Source: Halomonas sp. (GTDB taxonomy: Bacteria; Pseudomonadota; Gammaproteobacteria; Pseudomonadales; Halomonadaceae). Taken from it: DNA of 64,000 nt. Under the pieces are notes generated by a model. The model searched no databases and was not told the origin of the DNA. It saw only the letters and a list, made by a program, of their open reading frames with translations. A program made the position numbers and the translations under genes. The stretch spans positions 310,001 through 374,000 of the forward strand of contig NZ_JAGOBJ010000003.1 of the NCBI RefSeq assembly GCF_017983445.1, written 5' to 3'. Below, piece by piece: positions 17,671 through 27,125 of this stretch (positions within the stretch are counted from its first letter, which is position 1; each line of letters starts with the position of its first letter).

Positions 17671-18402
17671 ATGTCTGCAACGCAATACGGCATTTTAGTT
17701 GTCGAAGACGATTTTCGCATTGCAGATATCCACAAGGCCTTTATCGAGCAAAGCGAAGGTTTTGACATAGTAGGTATGGCACGCAATGGCAGCGAGGCAA
17801 AAGCGTTGATGGCCCAGCATGCTAAAGATATCCATTTGATCTTATTGGATGCATATCTACCTGATGTAGAGGGGCTAGAGCTTTTATGGTCCATCCGTCG
17901 TGACTATGTGCATGTGGATATCGTGATGGTAACGGCTGCCCGTGAAGTGGAAACCATTAGCGAGGCGCTGCGAGGTGGGGTTTTTGACTACTTGATTAAG
18001 CCTATCGAAGCGGTACGCATGCGTCAGATGTTAGCGCGCTTTCGCCGTGAGCGGGAGGCTTTGGCCAACCGAGCCGAAATGAACCAGGATGAGCTTGACC
18101 GTGTGCTGGCGCGGTTACAGCCAGGTGAGTCCTCTCGATCAGCGACGGGTGCTTTACCAAAAGGCATCGACCGCCTAACGCTTCGTCGTGTGGTCGACGC
18201 GCTAGCGGCTGAATCTTCACCTTTAGCGGCTATGCAAGTGGCCCGCATTATGGGTGCTAGTCGGTCAACGGCGCGTCGTTATCTCGAGTTTCTCGTGGCG
18301 GAAAAGAGTGTGAGTGCCGAACTGGGTTATGGAGATGTCGGCAGACCTGAGCGTCGCTATCGGCTGGTGGGCGATATCTTGCCCTGGTGCGAAGAAGAAT
18401 GA
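17671..18402 (+). CDS. CitB/DcuR-type response regulator
   Basis: 243 residues. The receiver domain has EDD at 12-14, the phosphate-accepting Asp60 in LILLDAYLPD, and a Lys in LIKPIE. The C-terminal helix-turn-helix is of the CitB kind (AMQVARIMGASRSTARRYLEFLV). AGGAG before ATG 17671 sets the start; an upstream ATG at 17647 lacks a site. It forms a pair with the kinase and probably binds the repeated GTGAGCATAAAGAAC-like elements found before the two citrate transporter units. Confidence 0.9.
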   Translation: MSATQYGILVVEDDFRIADIHKAFIEQSEGFDIVGMARNGSEAKALMAQHAKDIHLILLDAYLPDVEGLELLWSIRRDYVHVDIVMVTAAREVETISEALRGGVFDYLIKPIEAVRMRQMLARFRREREALANRAEMNQDELDRVLARLQPGESSRSATGALPKGIDRLTLRRVVDALAAESSPLAAMQVARIMGASRSTARRYLEFLVAEKSVSAELGYGDVGRPERRYRLVGDILPWCEEE

Positions 18403-18855
18403 GAGGGTTAAAAACCAAGGTAGACGTGTGAGCAAAATGCGCACAACGCTCACAATGCACTTTTTGTTCCTTATGTTCACAACGTTGAAAGGCGAAGTGC
18501 CAATCTATTAACGTGCACTTCGCGCGCTTCCCTAGTAATGCTTTCTTCCCAAGAAGAGCGCCATGTTCGTCAGTTTCTGCACTAGACATATTGATTGGCT
18601 TGAACTGTCTCAGAGCTTACTGGCCGAACCTGGCGGCGCTATCAAGGTGGACGGGCAAGAGCCGTCTTATTCTAGCTTCCAGTAGAATTCTAACTTTTTT
18701 CAATTCCAGCGAAAGATAGCGTATCCCGGTCTAGTTACCAGGCAGATTCTGCTTGCCTTGTCCGTTCATGGTAGGCCGGGAAGGGTTGAGGCGATGCCTC
18801 TTTTCAAATTGCTATGGCTGATTAAGTTAAAAATCTAACAAAGGGTTAATAACGC
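18403..18855 (+). promoter_or_regulatory. Regulatory region before citMHS with CitB-type operator copies
   Basis: No gene is convincing in these 450 bases. Three related elements cluster at 18428-18480: GTGAGCAAAATGCGC forward at 18428-18442, GTGAGCGTTGTGCGC inverted (18439-18453), and GTGAACATAAGGAAC inverted (18466-18480). The last differs at two positions from the element before tctC. AAGGG precedes the citMHS ATG. Confidence 0.65.
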
Positions 18856-20184
18856 ATGAGCTTAAGTGTTATTGGGTTTATTACCATAATCGTTATCGTT
18901 GGCTTGCTTATTAGTGGTCGTGTTTCACCTCTAGTGGCGATGGTAATACCGCCGGTGATTGCGGCTTTTGCAGCCGGGTTTGACGCAAATGATCTAGGTG
19001 GGTTCTTTAGTTCGGGACTGAGCTCCGTTATGAATGTAGCGGTGATGTTCATCTTCGCCATTATCTTCTTTGGAGTTATGCAGGACACGGGGCTGTTCGA
19101 ACCTGTCATTAACAAGATGATTGCTCTTTCGAGAGGCAATATCACTACCGTTGCGGTGATTACCGTACTCATTGCCATGGTCGCGCAATTGGACGGCTCT
19201 GGCGCGTCGACCTTCCTGATTACCATTCCTGCGTTATTGCCGCTTTATTTGCGACTGCGTATGAATCCTTATTTATTGTTAATGCTCATCGCAGGGTCAG
19301 CAGCCATTGTTAATATGGTGCCGTGGGGTGGGCCTCTGGGCCGAGTTGCATCGGTACTAGAAGTAGATGTTACCGAGCTATGGTACCCGCTGATCCAGAT
19401 TCAGGCCATTGGGCTCGTCCTGATGTTGGCGCTGGCTGTCTTTATGGGCACTTTGGAAAAGCGCAGAATTTTGAAAACCTATGGCACGCTTCTGCCGAGC
19501 CAAGAGCATACTGAAACACCACATACCCAAGGCGTAGTATCCAACGAGGTGGATGTAAGCTTAAAACGTCCCAAGCTGATCTGGGTGAATGCGCTGCTTG
19601 CCATTGCAGTTATTACTATTTTGGTAACGGGCGTTTTGCCTGCTGCCCTAGCCTTTCTGTTGGGAGTTTCTGTTGCGCTGCTGGTGAACTACCGCACGCC
19701 TAAAGAGCAGATGGCGCGTGTTCAGGCACATGCGCCGGGTGCGTTGACCATGGCATCTATTATTATCTCGGCCGGACTGTTCCTGGGAATACTGAATGGC
19801 ACAGGTATGTTGACTGCCATCGCGAACGATGTCGTAACGGTGATGCCGACAGCGCTCTCAGGCTATTTGCATATCATTATCGGGGTGCTGGGCGTTCCAT
19901 TTGATCTGCTGCTCAGTACGGATGCCTACTACTTTGCCTTGCTACCGGTGGTAGAGCAAATTGGCCTTACCTTCGATATTGACTCCTATTCCACTGCTTA
20001 TGCCATGATCATTGGCAACATCGTGGGAACGTTCGTTTCCCCTCTAGCTCCGGCAGTATGGTTAGCCCTAGGCCTGTCTGGCCTGGAGATGCACAAACAC
20101 CTGCGGTACTCGTTCTTCTGGATGTGGGGGTTGAGTATAGTACTGCTGGCATGTGCTGTTTTGCTGGGCGTGATTACCGTTTGA
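18856..20184 (+). CDS. CitMHS-family citrate transporter
   Basis: 442 residues with about a dozen membrane helices. It matches CitMHS carriers, which import citrate complexed with a divalent metal using a proton gradient: an N-terminal VIGFITIIVIVGLLISGRVSP, the segment GSGASTFLITIPALLPLY, NMVPWGGPLGR, and the C-terminal GNIVGTFVSPLAPAVWLALGL. It sits between the CitA/CitB pair and tctCBA, giving two unrelated citrate uptake routes under one apparent regulator. It is monocistronic; about 330 bases separate it from tctC. Confidence 0.9.
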   Translation: MSLSVIGFITIIVIVGLLISGRVSPLVAMVIPPVIAAFAAGFDANDLGGFFSSGLSSVMNVAVMFIFAIIFFGVMQDTGLFEPVINKMIALSRGNITTVAVITVLIAMVAQLDGSGASTFLITIPALLPLYLRLRMNPYLLLMLIAGSAAIVNMVPWGGPLGRVASVLEVDVTELWYPLIQIQAIGLVLMLALAVFMGTLEKRRILKTYGTLLPSQEHTETPHTQGVVSNEVDVSLKRPKLIWVNALLAIAVITILVTGVLPAALAFLLGVSVALLVNYRTPKEQMARVQAHAPGALTMASIIISAGLFLGILNGTGMLTAIANDVVTVMPTALSGYLHIIIGVLGVPFDLLLSTDAYYFALLPVVEQIGLTFDIDSYSTAYAMIIGNIVGTFVSPLAPAVWLALGLSGLEMHKHLRYSFFWMWGLSIVLLACAVLLGVITV

Positions 20185-20360
20185 TGCACTACTGAAAATA
20201 CACCTGCTGCGGGTAAGGGGTCTATCGCAGGTAAAGCGCTAATTGCCTTTATATTGGTTAAAGACGCGCTCACGAAGTAGTATTGATAAGCAACCTGAGC
20301 GGCGTTATTGGTTTCTAGCGATCGCTCAGGATTAGTTTTTAGCCCTACTGTTTTACGCGC

Positions 20361-20413
20361 GTGAGCATAAAGAACAAAATGAGCATAAAGAACGTTTTGT
20401 TCTTTATGCTCAC
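20361..20413 (+). promoter_or_regulatory. Triple operator for a CitB-type regulator upstream of tctC
   Basis: Three copies of one 15-mer: GTGAGCATAAAGAAC forward at 20361-20375, ATGAGCATAAAGAAC forward at 20379-20393, and the exact reverse complement at 20399-20413. Forward copies are spaced 18 bases apart. The second and third form an inverted repeat around CGTTTT. The start of tctC lies 100 bases downstream. The rest of the 20185-20512 gap shows nothing else clear. Confidence 0.75.
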
Positions 20414-20512
20414 AAACTTGTTGTAACGAGCAGGTTTCTTCTAACGTTCGCGGCGTAACCACGAAATAATAACAGTGAACCACACAACAACATTATATGT
20501 GGAGAACGCCAA

Positions 20513-21511
20513 ATGACCTCGCTTTCCTTGAAGCGCTTAGCCGTGATTGCGCTACCGATAGCCGCCCTGGCAGGCATGACGACATCTGTTCAAGCACAAG
20601 AGTGGACACCGAGCAAGTCGATTGAGTTCGTTGCACCGGCCAACCCCGGTGGCGGCTGGGATACACTGGTACGTACCGTATCGCGCGTTATTCAGCAAGA
20701 AGGTCTGGCTGATAAAAACTTTGCGGCGATCAACGTACCTGGTGGTGGCGGTGCCGTGGCATGGGCACAGATCGCCCGAGATAGCGGCAACCCGCACAAG
20801 CTATTTGCCACCAGCCCGCCGATCATTCTGGTGCCGCTGGCAGGCGCTTCGCGCTACGACCACACTAATTTCACGCCGGTCGCTCGCCTGATTACTGACT
20901 ATTCCATCGTGCTGGTATCGACAGACTCTGAATACGAGACGATCAACGATCTGTTCGACGCTTTCAAAGAGAATCCGAGCCTGAGCGTAGGCGGCGGTAG
21001 TGCGCCGGGCTCCATGGACCATATCTCTATTGCGGGACTCGCATCGGCGGCAGGTCTTGAAGCCTCGAGCGTGAACTACATTCCGTTCTCAGGCGGCGGC
21101 GATGCCATGACCAACCTGATGGGCGGTCATATCGAAGCAGTAATTACCGGTGCCGGTGAGTCGGTAGGCCAATTGGGTGAAGGCAGTCAGATCCGTGCAC
21201 TAGGTGTATCGGCACCGAAGCGCCTGGGTGGCGGCCTGGCCGATGTACCGACCTACCAAGAGCAGGGTATTGATTACACCTTTGATATCTGGCGCGGCGT
21301 AATGGGCACTCCAGATATGCCGGAAGAAGCGGTGACCTATTACCAGGATCTGTTTGCCGAAATGCTCGAAACCGATGGCTGGCAGCAGGCTCGTGACCAG
21401 TTGGGCTGGATCGATGCCTACCAGAACAGTGAAGAGTTCGGTACTTTTCTCGATGAGCAGCAAGAGCAGTTCAGCGGTGTGCTGAGCGATCTGGGTCTAC
21501 TGCGTCAATAA
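20513..21511 (+). CDS. tctC: TctC, tripartite tricarboxylate transporter binding protein
   Basis: 332 residues with a Sec signal peptide (cleavage near VQAQEW, residue 30). TctC-family features: FVAPANPGGGWDTLVRT at the mature N-terminus, VPGGGGAVAWAQI, PGSMDHISIAGLASAAG, and the C-terminal DLGLL. It binds citrate or a related acid in the periplasm and delivers it to the TctA/TctB membrane pair encoded next. GGAG lies nine bases before the ATG. First gene of the tctCBA operon, behind the triple operator. Confidence 0.93.
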   Translation: MTSLSLKRLAVIALPIAALAGMTTSVQAQEWTPSKSIEFVAPANPGGGWDTLVRTVSRVIQQEGLADKNFAAINVPGGGGAVAWAQIARDSGNPHKLFATSPPIILVPLAGASRYDHTNFTPVARLITDYSIVLVSTDSEYETINDLFDAFKENPSLSVGGGSAPGSMDHISIAGLASAAGLEASSVNYIPFSGGGDAMTNLMGGHIEAVITGAGESVGQLGEGSQIRALGVSAPKRLGGGLADVPTYQEQGIDYTFDIWRGVMGTPDMPEEAVTYYQDLFAEMLETDGWQQARDQLGWIDAYQNSEEFGTFLDEQQEQFSGVLSDLGLLRQ

Positions 21512-21611
21512 ATATCCTGTAGCGCTATAGCGTGTTCTCCCAGCGGCCTTCGTGCGCCGCTGGGAATGCCTGTTCGTGTTGATTAGGTACGTGCTCCTCG
21601 GAGAAAACCCA

Positions 21612-22094
21612 ATGACTAAATTGAATACCAATCAGTGGTTAGCGCTAGTATTGGCATTACTAGCGGCTGCGTATCTCGCCACGGCGTGGCAGATACCTAC
21701 CTTTCCTCTGCCACGCCCGGTCGACTCTGACCTGTTTCCTAAAGTGCTAGGCTTTTCACTACTGATTCTCTCCGCGTTTCTGTTCTTTGAGAAACCCACG
21801 CCGCTTGCCGGTGCCGATGAGATCGATGATGACGCTCAACAAGGCCCGATGCTGCTGACACCGTGGGCACGAGTGATTATCACCTCACTGGCAATTGCCG
21901 CCTACGCGCTGTTACTGGTGCCATTAGGATTTGTACTGGCCTCGACGCTTTTATGCACGGGGCTAACGGCTTATTACGGCTATCGCCGCCATTCGGTCAA
22001 TCTAGCGACATCGTTAGGCGTCGTACTGGCGCTTTATCTGACGATGACGCGCGTAATGGACGTTTATCTGCCGACCGGCGTGATCCCTTTTTAA
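21612..22094 (+). CDS. tctB: TctB, small membrane subunit of the tricarboxylate transporter
   Basis: 160 residues with four predicted membrane segments and the TctB pattern (FPLPRPVDSDLFPKVLGF near the first loop). The start at 21612 follows GGAG; a longer upstream start at 21552 has no site and would add a non-family N-terminus. It pairs with TctA to make the membrane part. Confidence 0.88.
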   Translation: MTKLNTNQWLALVLALLAAAYLATAWQIPTFPLPRPVDSDLFPKVLGFSLLILSAFLFFEKPTPLAGADEIDDDAQQGPMLLTPWARVIITSLAIAAYALLLVPLGFVLASTLLCTGLTAYYGYRRHSVNLATSLGVVLALYLTMTRVMDVYLPTGVIPF

Positions 22095-22127
22095 CGCCGA
22101 CGTGCTAATGCCTCCTGCGTCGTATCT

Positions 22128-22162
22128 GAGCTGGTTTTTAAGCTAGTTTTGAGCTGGTTTTT
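22128..22162 (+). repeat. Three short imperfect tandem repeats between tctB and tctA
   Basis: GAGCTGGTTTTT at 22128-22139, AAGCTAGTTTT at 22140-22150, GAGCTGGTTTTT at 22151-22162, directly before the tctA ribosome site. Probably a slipped-strand duplication. Confidence 0.7.
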
Positions 22163-22177
22163 GAGAGAGTAAGTCCC

Positions 22178-23677
22178 ATGGATGCCTTAAATAATTTGAT
22201 GTACGGCTTCGGCATCGCGCTCGAGCCTATCAATATCGCGTACGTATTTGCCGGTGTGTTTGCCGGTACGATTATCGGCATGCTGCCCGGTCTTGGGCCG
22301 ATCAGCGCGCTGGCCCTGATGATTCCCATCACCTTTGCCATGGAGCCTTCGTCTGGCTTGATCCTGATGGCAGGGGTATACTATGGCGCCATTTTTGGCG
22401 GCTCCACTTCCTCTATCCTACTCAACGCCCCCGGCGTTGCAGGCACGGTCGCCACGTCTTTCGATGGCTACCCGATGGCTAAAAAAGGCATGGCCGGTAA
22501 GGCGCTTGCCATCGCCGCCTACTCCTCGTTTGTGGGTGGAACCGTCTCGGTTATCTTCTTGATGCTGGTGGCACCGTTGCTTTCCAAGGTAGCGGTAAGC
22601 TTTGGCCCTGCCGAGTACTTTGCATTGATGGTGCTGGGCTTAACCGCGGTAGTCTCACTGTCGGATAAGTCGCTGGTCAAAGGCCTCATTGCCGCGGTGG
22701 TCGGGATGATCATCTCGATTGTGGGTATCGATCTGCAAACCGGTACTGAACGCTTCACTTTTGGCTCTATTCAGCTGCTGGATGGCATCGATTTCCTAGT
22801 GGTGGCATTGGGTATCTTTGCATTGGCTGAAGTGTTCTACATGTTGCTGCGCGGCGGCGGCGGTAAAGAAGCCCCGCGTAATGCAATTGGCTCGTTAAAG
22901 CTCACCCGTAGTGAAGTAAAAGAGATCGCTGGCCCCGTTAGCCGTGGCTCTGTGCTTGGGTTCTTTACCGGCGTACTGCCGGGCGCAGGGGCGACGATTG
23001 GCTCGTTTCTGGGCTACAGCATGGAAAAGCGTATTGCCAAAGATGGCAATACCTTCGGCCAGGGCAACATTAAAGGGGTTGCAGCACCGGAAGCTGCCAA
23101 CAATGCGGCGTGTACCGGCTCGTTTGTACCGCTTTTAACCCTGGGTGTGCCGGGTTCGGGTACCACGGCGGTACTGCTAGGTGCCTTGTTGGTAATGGGC
23201 GTAACGCCTGGCCCGATGATGCTTGAGCAGCGTCCAGACGTGTTCTGGGGCGTGGTAGCCAGTATGTATATCGGCAACATCTTCCTGCTGGTCTTGAACC
23301 TGCCGTTGATTCCGTTTATTGCCAAAATTCTCGACCTGCCTAAACCGCTGCTGCTGTCGTTGATTCTGATCTTCTGCATGATCGGTGTTTACGGTATGAG
23401 CTTTAGCGTGTTTGACCTGCTGCTGCTGTTAGGCTTTGGCCTACTGGGCCTGGGAATGCGCCTGTTTGGCTTCCCGGCAGCACCGCTGATTCTGGCGCTG
23501 ATTCTGGGTAATATCATGGAAGAGTCCATGCGTCGTGCGTTGCAGATCTCCGGCGGTGACTGGATGACGTTTATTGATAAACCGATTTCACTCTCGCTGC
23601 TGCTGATCGCTTTACTGTCGCTTGGCCTGCCGCTGTTGAAAAAGCGTCGTAAACGCGTGGCTGCGACCGCCGAATAA
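22178..23677 (+). CDS. tctA: TctA, large membrane subunit of the tricarboxylate transporter
   Basis: 499 residues and about eleven or twelve membrane helices. TctA hallmarks are GTIIGMLPGLGPISALALMIP near residue 30, YYGAIFGGSTSSILLNAPG, GVLPGAGATIGSFLGYSMEKR, and FVPLLTLGVPGSGTTAVLLGAL. It is the transport channel of the tripartite carrier. A factor-independent terminator follows 22 bases after the stop, closing the operon. Confidence 0.95.
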   Translation: MDALNNLMYGFGIALEPINIAYVFAGVFAGTIIGMLPGLGPISALALMIPITFAMEPSSGLILMAGVYYGAIFGGSTSSILLNAPGVAGTVATSFDGYPMAKKGMAGKALAIAAYSSFVGGTVSVIFLMLVAPLLSKVAVSFGPAEYFALMVLGLTAVVSLSDKSLVKGLIAAVVGMIISIVGIDLQTGTERFTFGSIQLLDGIDFLVVALGIFALAEVFYMLLRGGGGKEAPRNAIGSLKLTRSEVKEIAGPVSRGSVLGFFTGVLPGAGATIGSFLGYSMEKRIAKDGNTFGQGNIKGVAAPEAANNAACTGSFVPLLTLGVPGSGTTAVLLGALLVMGVTPGPMMLEQRPDVFWGVVASMYIGNIFLLVLNLPLIPFIAKILDLPKPLLLSLILIFCMIGVYGMSFSVFDLLLLLGFGLLGLGMRLFGFPAAPLILALILGNIMEESMRRALQISGGDWMTFIDKPISLSLLLIALLSLGLPLLKKRRKRVAATAE

Positions 23678-23698
23678 ACGTTTTCAAACAGGCTGCTC

Positions 23699-23733
23699 AA
23701 AACGCCCTGGGGATATTTCGGGGCGTTTTTTTT
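23699..23733 (+). terminator. Rho-independent terminator of tctCBA
   Basis: Stem AAAACGCCC (23699-23707) with GGGCGTTTT (23721-23729), 13-base loop, then TTTT. Confidence 0.9.
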
Positions 23734-23750
23734 GTATATGCGTTTTTTAA

Positions 23751-23828
23751 GCGCACTGTTGGTGCAAAGCGTCGCTATGGTGCATAGAAGCGTGCGTCGG
23801 AAATTCATGCACGCGCTATCGCAGTGCA
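23751..23828 (+). promoter_or_regulatory. NtrC-like enhancer half-sites upstream of urtA
   Basis: GGTGC halves preceded by T occur at 23761-23765 and 23779-23783, and a TGCAC...GTGCA dyad spans 23808-23828. The NtrC consensus is GCACCAnnnTGGTGC; the halves fit but the full dyads are imperfect. They lie 75-150 bases before the sigma-54 promoter, a normal enhancer distance. Confidence 0.5.
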
Positions 23829-23903
23829 AAAGGCGAAAATGGTAGCTTTTTAAATATGTGCAAGTAATTGATTGAAAACTTAATACTGGCTTTTGTTTCA
23901 ATG

Positions 23904-23919
23904 TGGCGCATCCCTTGCA
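23904..23919 (+). promoter_or_regulatory. Sigma-54 promoter of the urt operon
   Basis: TGGCGCATCCCTTGCA. The GG and GC elements have the required spacing of the -24/-12 consensus (TGGCACG-N4-TTGCW). Transcription would start near 23930, upstream of the urtA GTG at 24053. One base differs from the promoter before ureD. Confidence 0.85.
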
Positions 23920-24052
23920 GATGCTAGTGGCTAAACCCTCGTGGATATACCGAGTAGATGCCATGTCAATAGTCATCACGCGTAATGGCAAACCGCTCGG
24001 CCGCGAAGCCCCTATAACAAGCCCCAGCTACCAAGGGTGCAAGGAGATTCAA

Positions 24053-25408
24053 GTGGCCATACAACATCACAATGTCCTTTCTCGCCGTTTTATTACTTCT
24101 CTACTGGCCGCCGCAGTGATGGGTGCAAGCGCCCAGGCCATTGCCCAAAGCGGCGATCAGAACGACGACCCGATCAAGGTCGGTATCCTGCACTCTCTGT
24201 CCGGCACCATGGCGATCAGTGAAACCGTTCTCAAGGATACGGTCGAGATGCTGATTGAGCAGCAAAATGACGCTGGGGGCTTGTTGGGCCGCCAACTGGA
24301 GGCGGTAGTGGTTGATCCGGCCTCTAACTGGCCGCTGTTTGCCGAACGTGCCCGTGAACTGCTGGCCCAGGAAGAGGTTGATGTCATTTTCGGTAACTGG
24401 ACGTCGGTATCGCGTAAGGCCGTGCTGCCGGTGGTCGAAGAGTTAAACGGCCTACTGTTCTACCCGGTGCAGTATGAAGGCGAAGAGTCATCAGAAAACG
24501 TGTTCTACACCGGGGCGGCGCCTAATCAGCAGGCCATTCCTGCCGTTGAATATCTGATCAATGAAGTCGGCATTGAGCGCTTTGCTCTGATCGGTACCGA
24601 CTACGTTTATCCGCGCACCACTAACCGTATCCTCGAAGCTTTCCTCAAGGATGAACACGGTATTGCGCAAGAAGACATCATGGTCAACTACACGCCGTTC
24701 GGTCACTCGGACTGGCAGAATATCGTTTCCGAGATTCGTCGTTTTGGTGAAGAGGGCAAACCGACCGCCGTGATTTCGACGATTAACGGCGATGCCAACG
24801 TGCCGTTTTATACCGAACTTTCTAACCAGGGCATCGACGCGGCCGATATTCCGGTCATTGCCTTCTCGGTTGGTGAACAGGAACTTACCGGTATCGATAC
24901 TGGCCCGCTGGTCGGCCATTTGGCCGCCTGGAACTACTTCATGAGCGTCGATAACGACGCCAACTACGACTTTATCGATGCCTGGATTGATTACACCGGC
25001 GATGAAGAAGCCGTTACCAATGACCCCATGGAAGCTCACTACATCGGCTTCAATATGTGGGTCGAAGCGGTGCGTAAAGCGGGTACTACCGATGTCGATT
25101 CTGTTAAAGATGCCATCATCGGCGTAACGGTACCCAACCTTTCCGGTGGCTATGCCGCCATGATGCCCAACCACCACATCACCAAGCCGGTGCTGATTGG
25201 TGAAATTCAGGACAATGGGCAGTTCGACATCGTCTGGCAAACGCCCTCAACCGTGGCCGGTGATGCGTGGTCTGACTACCTGCCCGGCTCGCGCGACCTG
25301 ATCGCCGATTGGCGCAAGCCCATGGAGTGCGGCAACTTTAACGTCGTGAACGGCTCGTGCGGTGGCAGCACCGCCGCTGAAGAAGCCGAAGCGGCACTCG
25401 CCGAGTAA
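24053..25408 (+). CDS. urtA: UrtA, urea ABC transporter substrate-binding protein
   Basis: 451 residues with a twin-segment signal peptide (RRFITSLLAAAVMGASAQAIAQ). UrtA hallmark GILHSLSGTMAISE opens the mature protein. Other family blocks are VVDPASNWPLFAERA, VFYTGAAPNQQ, and HYIGFNMW. It captures urea in the periplasm. GTG 24053 is chosen because AGGAG stands before it. The frame extends upstream to 23903, but that would overlap the sigma-54 promoter. Confidence 0.95.
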   Translation: MAIQHHNVLSRRFITSLLAAAVMGASAQAIAQSGDQNDDPIKVGILHSLSGTMAISETVLKDTVEMLIEQQNDAGGLLGRQLEAVVVDPASNWPLFAERARELLAQEEVDVIFGNWTSVSRKAVLPVVEELNGLLFYPVQYEGEESSENVFYTGAAPNQQAIPAVEYLINEVGIERFALIGTDYVYPRTTNRILEAFLKDEHGIAQEDIMVNYTPFGHSDWQNIVSEIRRFGEEGKPTAVISTINGDANVPFYTELSNQGIDAADIPVIAFSVGEQELTGIDTGPLVGHLAAWNYFMSVDNDANYDFIDAWIDYTGDEEAVTNDPMEAHYIGFNMWVEAVRKAGTTDVDSVKDAIIGVTVPNLSGGYAAMMPNHHITKPVLIGEIQDNGQFDIVWQTPSTVAGDAWSDYLPGSRDLIADWRKPMECGNFNVVNGSCGGSTAAEEAEAALAE

Positions 25409-25505
25409 TCACCTGGGCTAAAACACCTCCCTTGCCGCGCTGTTAAACCCGGCGCGGCAAGGAGCACGCTACCTTTCTCACTTGGATAACCAAAGGAAGA
25501 ACCCC

Positions 25506-27122
25506 ATGAGGCGTTTCTTTTCCTTGGCGCTGCTCTGCTGCCTGCTGTTGGGGGCCACCCTCACGGCACAAGCACAAACGGACGCCGCCACTCCGCCCTC
25601 TAACGATACCGCTGCGCTTGCGCTTCTTGATGCACTGGACGTCGATTCCTACCGCGACAAAGGCGAAGCCATTACCGCCATTCTACAGAGCGACAATGAG
25701 CGCGCCCGCGATTGGCTGCAGGCCCTTCTGGATGGCCGCTTACAACGCAGCGAAGATGGTCGAATGATCGTAGTGCTTGAAAACCGAGGCCGCGAGTGGC
25801 CGGTGGCCGACGCCTTGACCGGCGAGGCGCTGGGGGAGATGTCGCGGCGTGACCTGAAACGCATCGGGATCAATAACGCACTGCGCAACCAGCTGCGCAG
25901 TGCCATTGCCGTGGTGGATCTCTATTCACCTAATCTGGATCGCCGCCGCACCTCCGCCGCTCGCCTGCTGGGAGAGGTGGACAGTGAGCTGGTAGCACCG
26001 ATCAATGAGCTGATTGCCGAAGAAGACGACCGCCAGGTGCGCGAACGTCTGACCCAGGCAGTGGCTATTTACCGCGCCGAACAGGGCGAAATGGCCGGCG
26101 TCGAAGCGCTCACCGGCAGCCTGCACCCCCGCGCCCGTGTTGCCTTGAGCCGCGCAGCCAATGGCGACGACCCGGTGGTCGCAGATGCCGCCCGTGCCGC
26201 ACTTGTCAGCGTGGAGCAGAATCTGAAAATCAATCGGGGGATTGAAACGCTCTACTTTGGTCTTTCGCTAGGCTCCGTGCTGGTACTCGCAGCCATCGGT
26301 CTTGCGATTACCTTTGGCGTGATGGGCGTGATCAACATGGCCCACGGCGAGTTGATGATGCTGGGGGCGTATACCACCTGGATGATGCAGCAGCTGTTAC
26401 CCGGCCAGCCTGGGCTGGCGCTGGTGCTATCCATTCCGGCGGGCTTTCTGGTTGCCGCCCTAGTGGGTGTCGCGATTGAGCGCAGCGTTATTCAGTTTCT
26501 GAAAGGCCGCCCGCTTGAGACGCTGCTCGCCACTTTCGGTATTAGCCTGATTCTGCAACAGCTGGTGCGCACCGGAATCTCACCACTTAACCGCACCGTG
26601 ATTACCCCTGAGTGGATGAGCGGCTCGCTGGTGATCAACGATGCGCTGTCGCTGACCATTAACCGCATGGTGGTACTCGCCTTTGCCCTGGTCGTGTTCG
26701 CTGGTTTGATGCTGATCATGCGCCGCACGCGCCTGGGGCTTGAGGTGCGCGCAGTTACTCAGAACCGCGCTATGGCACGCTCCATGGGCATTCGCGCCAC
26801 CCGTGTGGATATCATGACGTTTGCGCTGGGTTCGGGGGTGGCCGGGCTTGCCGGGGTCGCGCTTTCCCAGCTCACCAACGTGGGACCGAACCTTGGCCAG
26901 AACTACATCATCGATTCATTCATGGTGGTGGTGTTTGGCGGCGTGGGCAATCTCTGGGGCACGCTGGTAGCGGGGCTGTCGCTGGGCGTGATCAACCAGG
27001 TACTGGAACCCTGGGCGGGCGCGGTGCTCGCCAAGATTATCGTGCTGGTGTTTATCATTCTGTTTATTCAAAAACGCCCGCGTGGACTCTTCCCGCAGAA
27101 GGGCCGGGCTGCGGAGGGCTAA
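25506..27122 (+). CDS. urtB: UrtB, urea ABC transporter permease
   Basis: 538 residues. A signal peptide (ending AQAQT) and an extracytoplasmic region of about 230 residues precede a LivH-type permease domain (GLAITFGVMGVINMAHGELMMLGAY, and VFGGVGNLWGTLVAGL near the end). The long N-terminal region is normal for UrtB and separates it from amino-acid LivH proteins. GGAAG before ATG 25506 sets the start; a TTG eight codons earlier has no site. Second gene of urtABCDE. Confidence 0.94.
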   Translation: MRRFFSLALLCCLLLGATLTAQAQTDAATPPSNDTAALALLDALDVDSYRDKGEAITAILQSDNERARDWLQALLDGRLQRSEDGRMIVVLENRGREWPVADALTGEALGEMSRRDLKRIGINNALRNQLRSAIAVVDLYSPNLDRRRTSAARLLGEVDSELVAPINELIAEEDDRQVRERLTQAVAIYRAEQGEMAGVEALTGSLHPRARVALSRAANGDDPVVADAARAALVSVEQNLKINRGIETLYFGLSLGSVLVLAAIGLAITFGVMGVINMAHGELMMLGAYTTWMMQQLLPGQPGLALVLSIPAGFLVAALVGVAIERSVIQFLKGRPLETLLATFGISLILQQLVRTGISPLNRTVITPEWMSGSLVINDALSLTINRMVVLAFALVVFAGLMLIMRRTRLGLEVRAVTQNRAMARSMGIRATRVDIMTFALGSGVAGLAGVALSQLTNVGPNLGQNYIIDSFMVVVFGGVGNLWGTLVAGLSLGVINQVLEPWAGAVLAKIIVLVFIILFIQKRPRGLFPQKGRAAEG

Positions 27123-27125
27123 CCC

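Noticed and set aside
18513-18719. 68-codon open frame before citMHS
   Set aside because: No ribosome site, no recognisable motif, and it lies in a regulatory gap.
23903-24052. Longer N-terminus for urtA
   Set aside because: It would begin within the sigma-54 promoter, ahead of the transcription start, and precede a normal signal peptide at GTG 24053.
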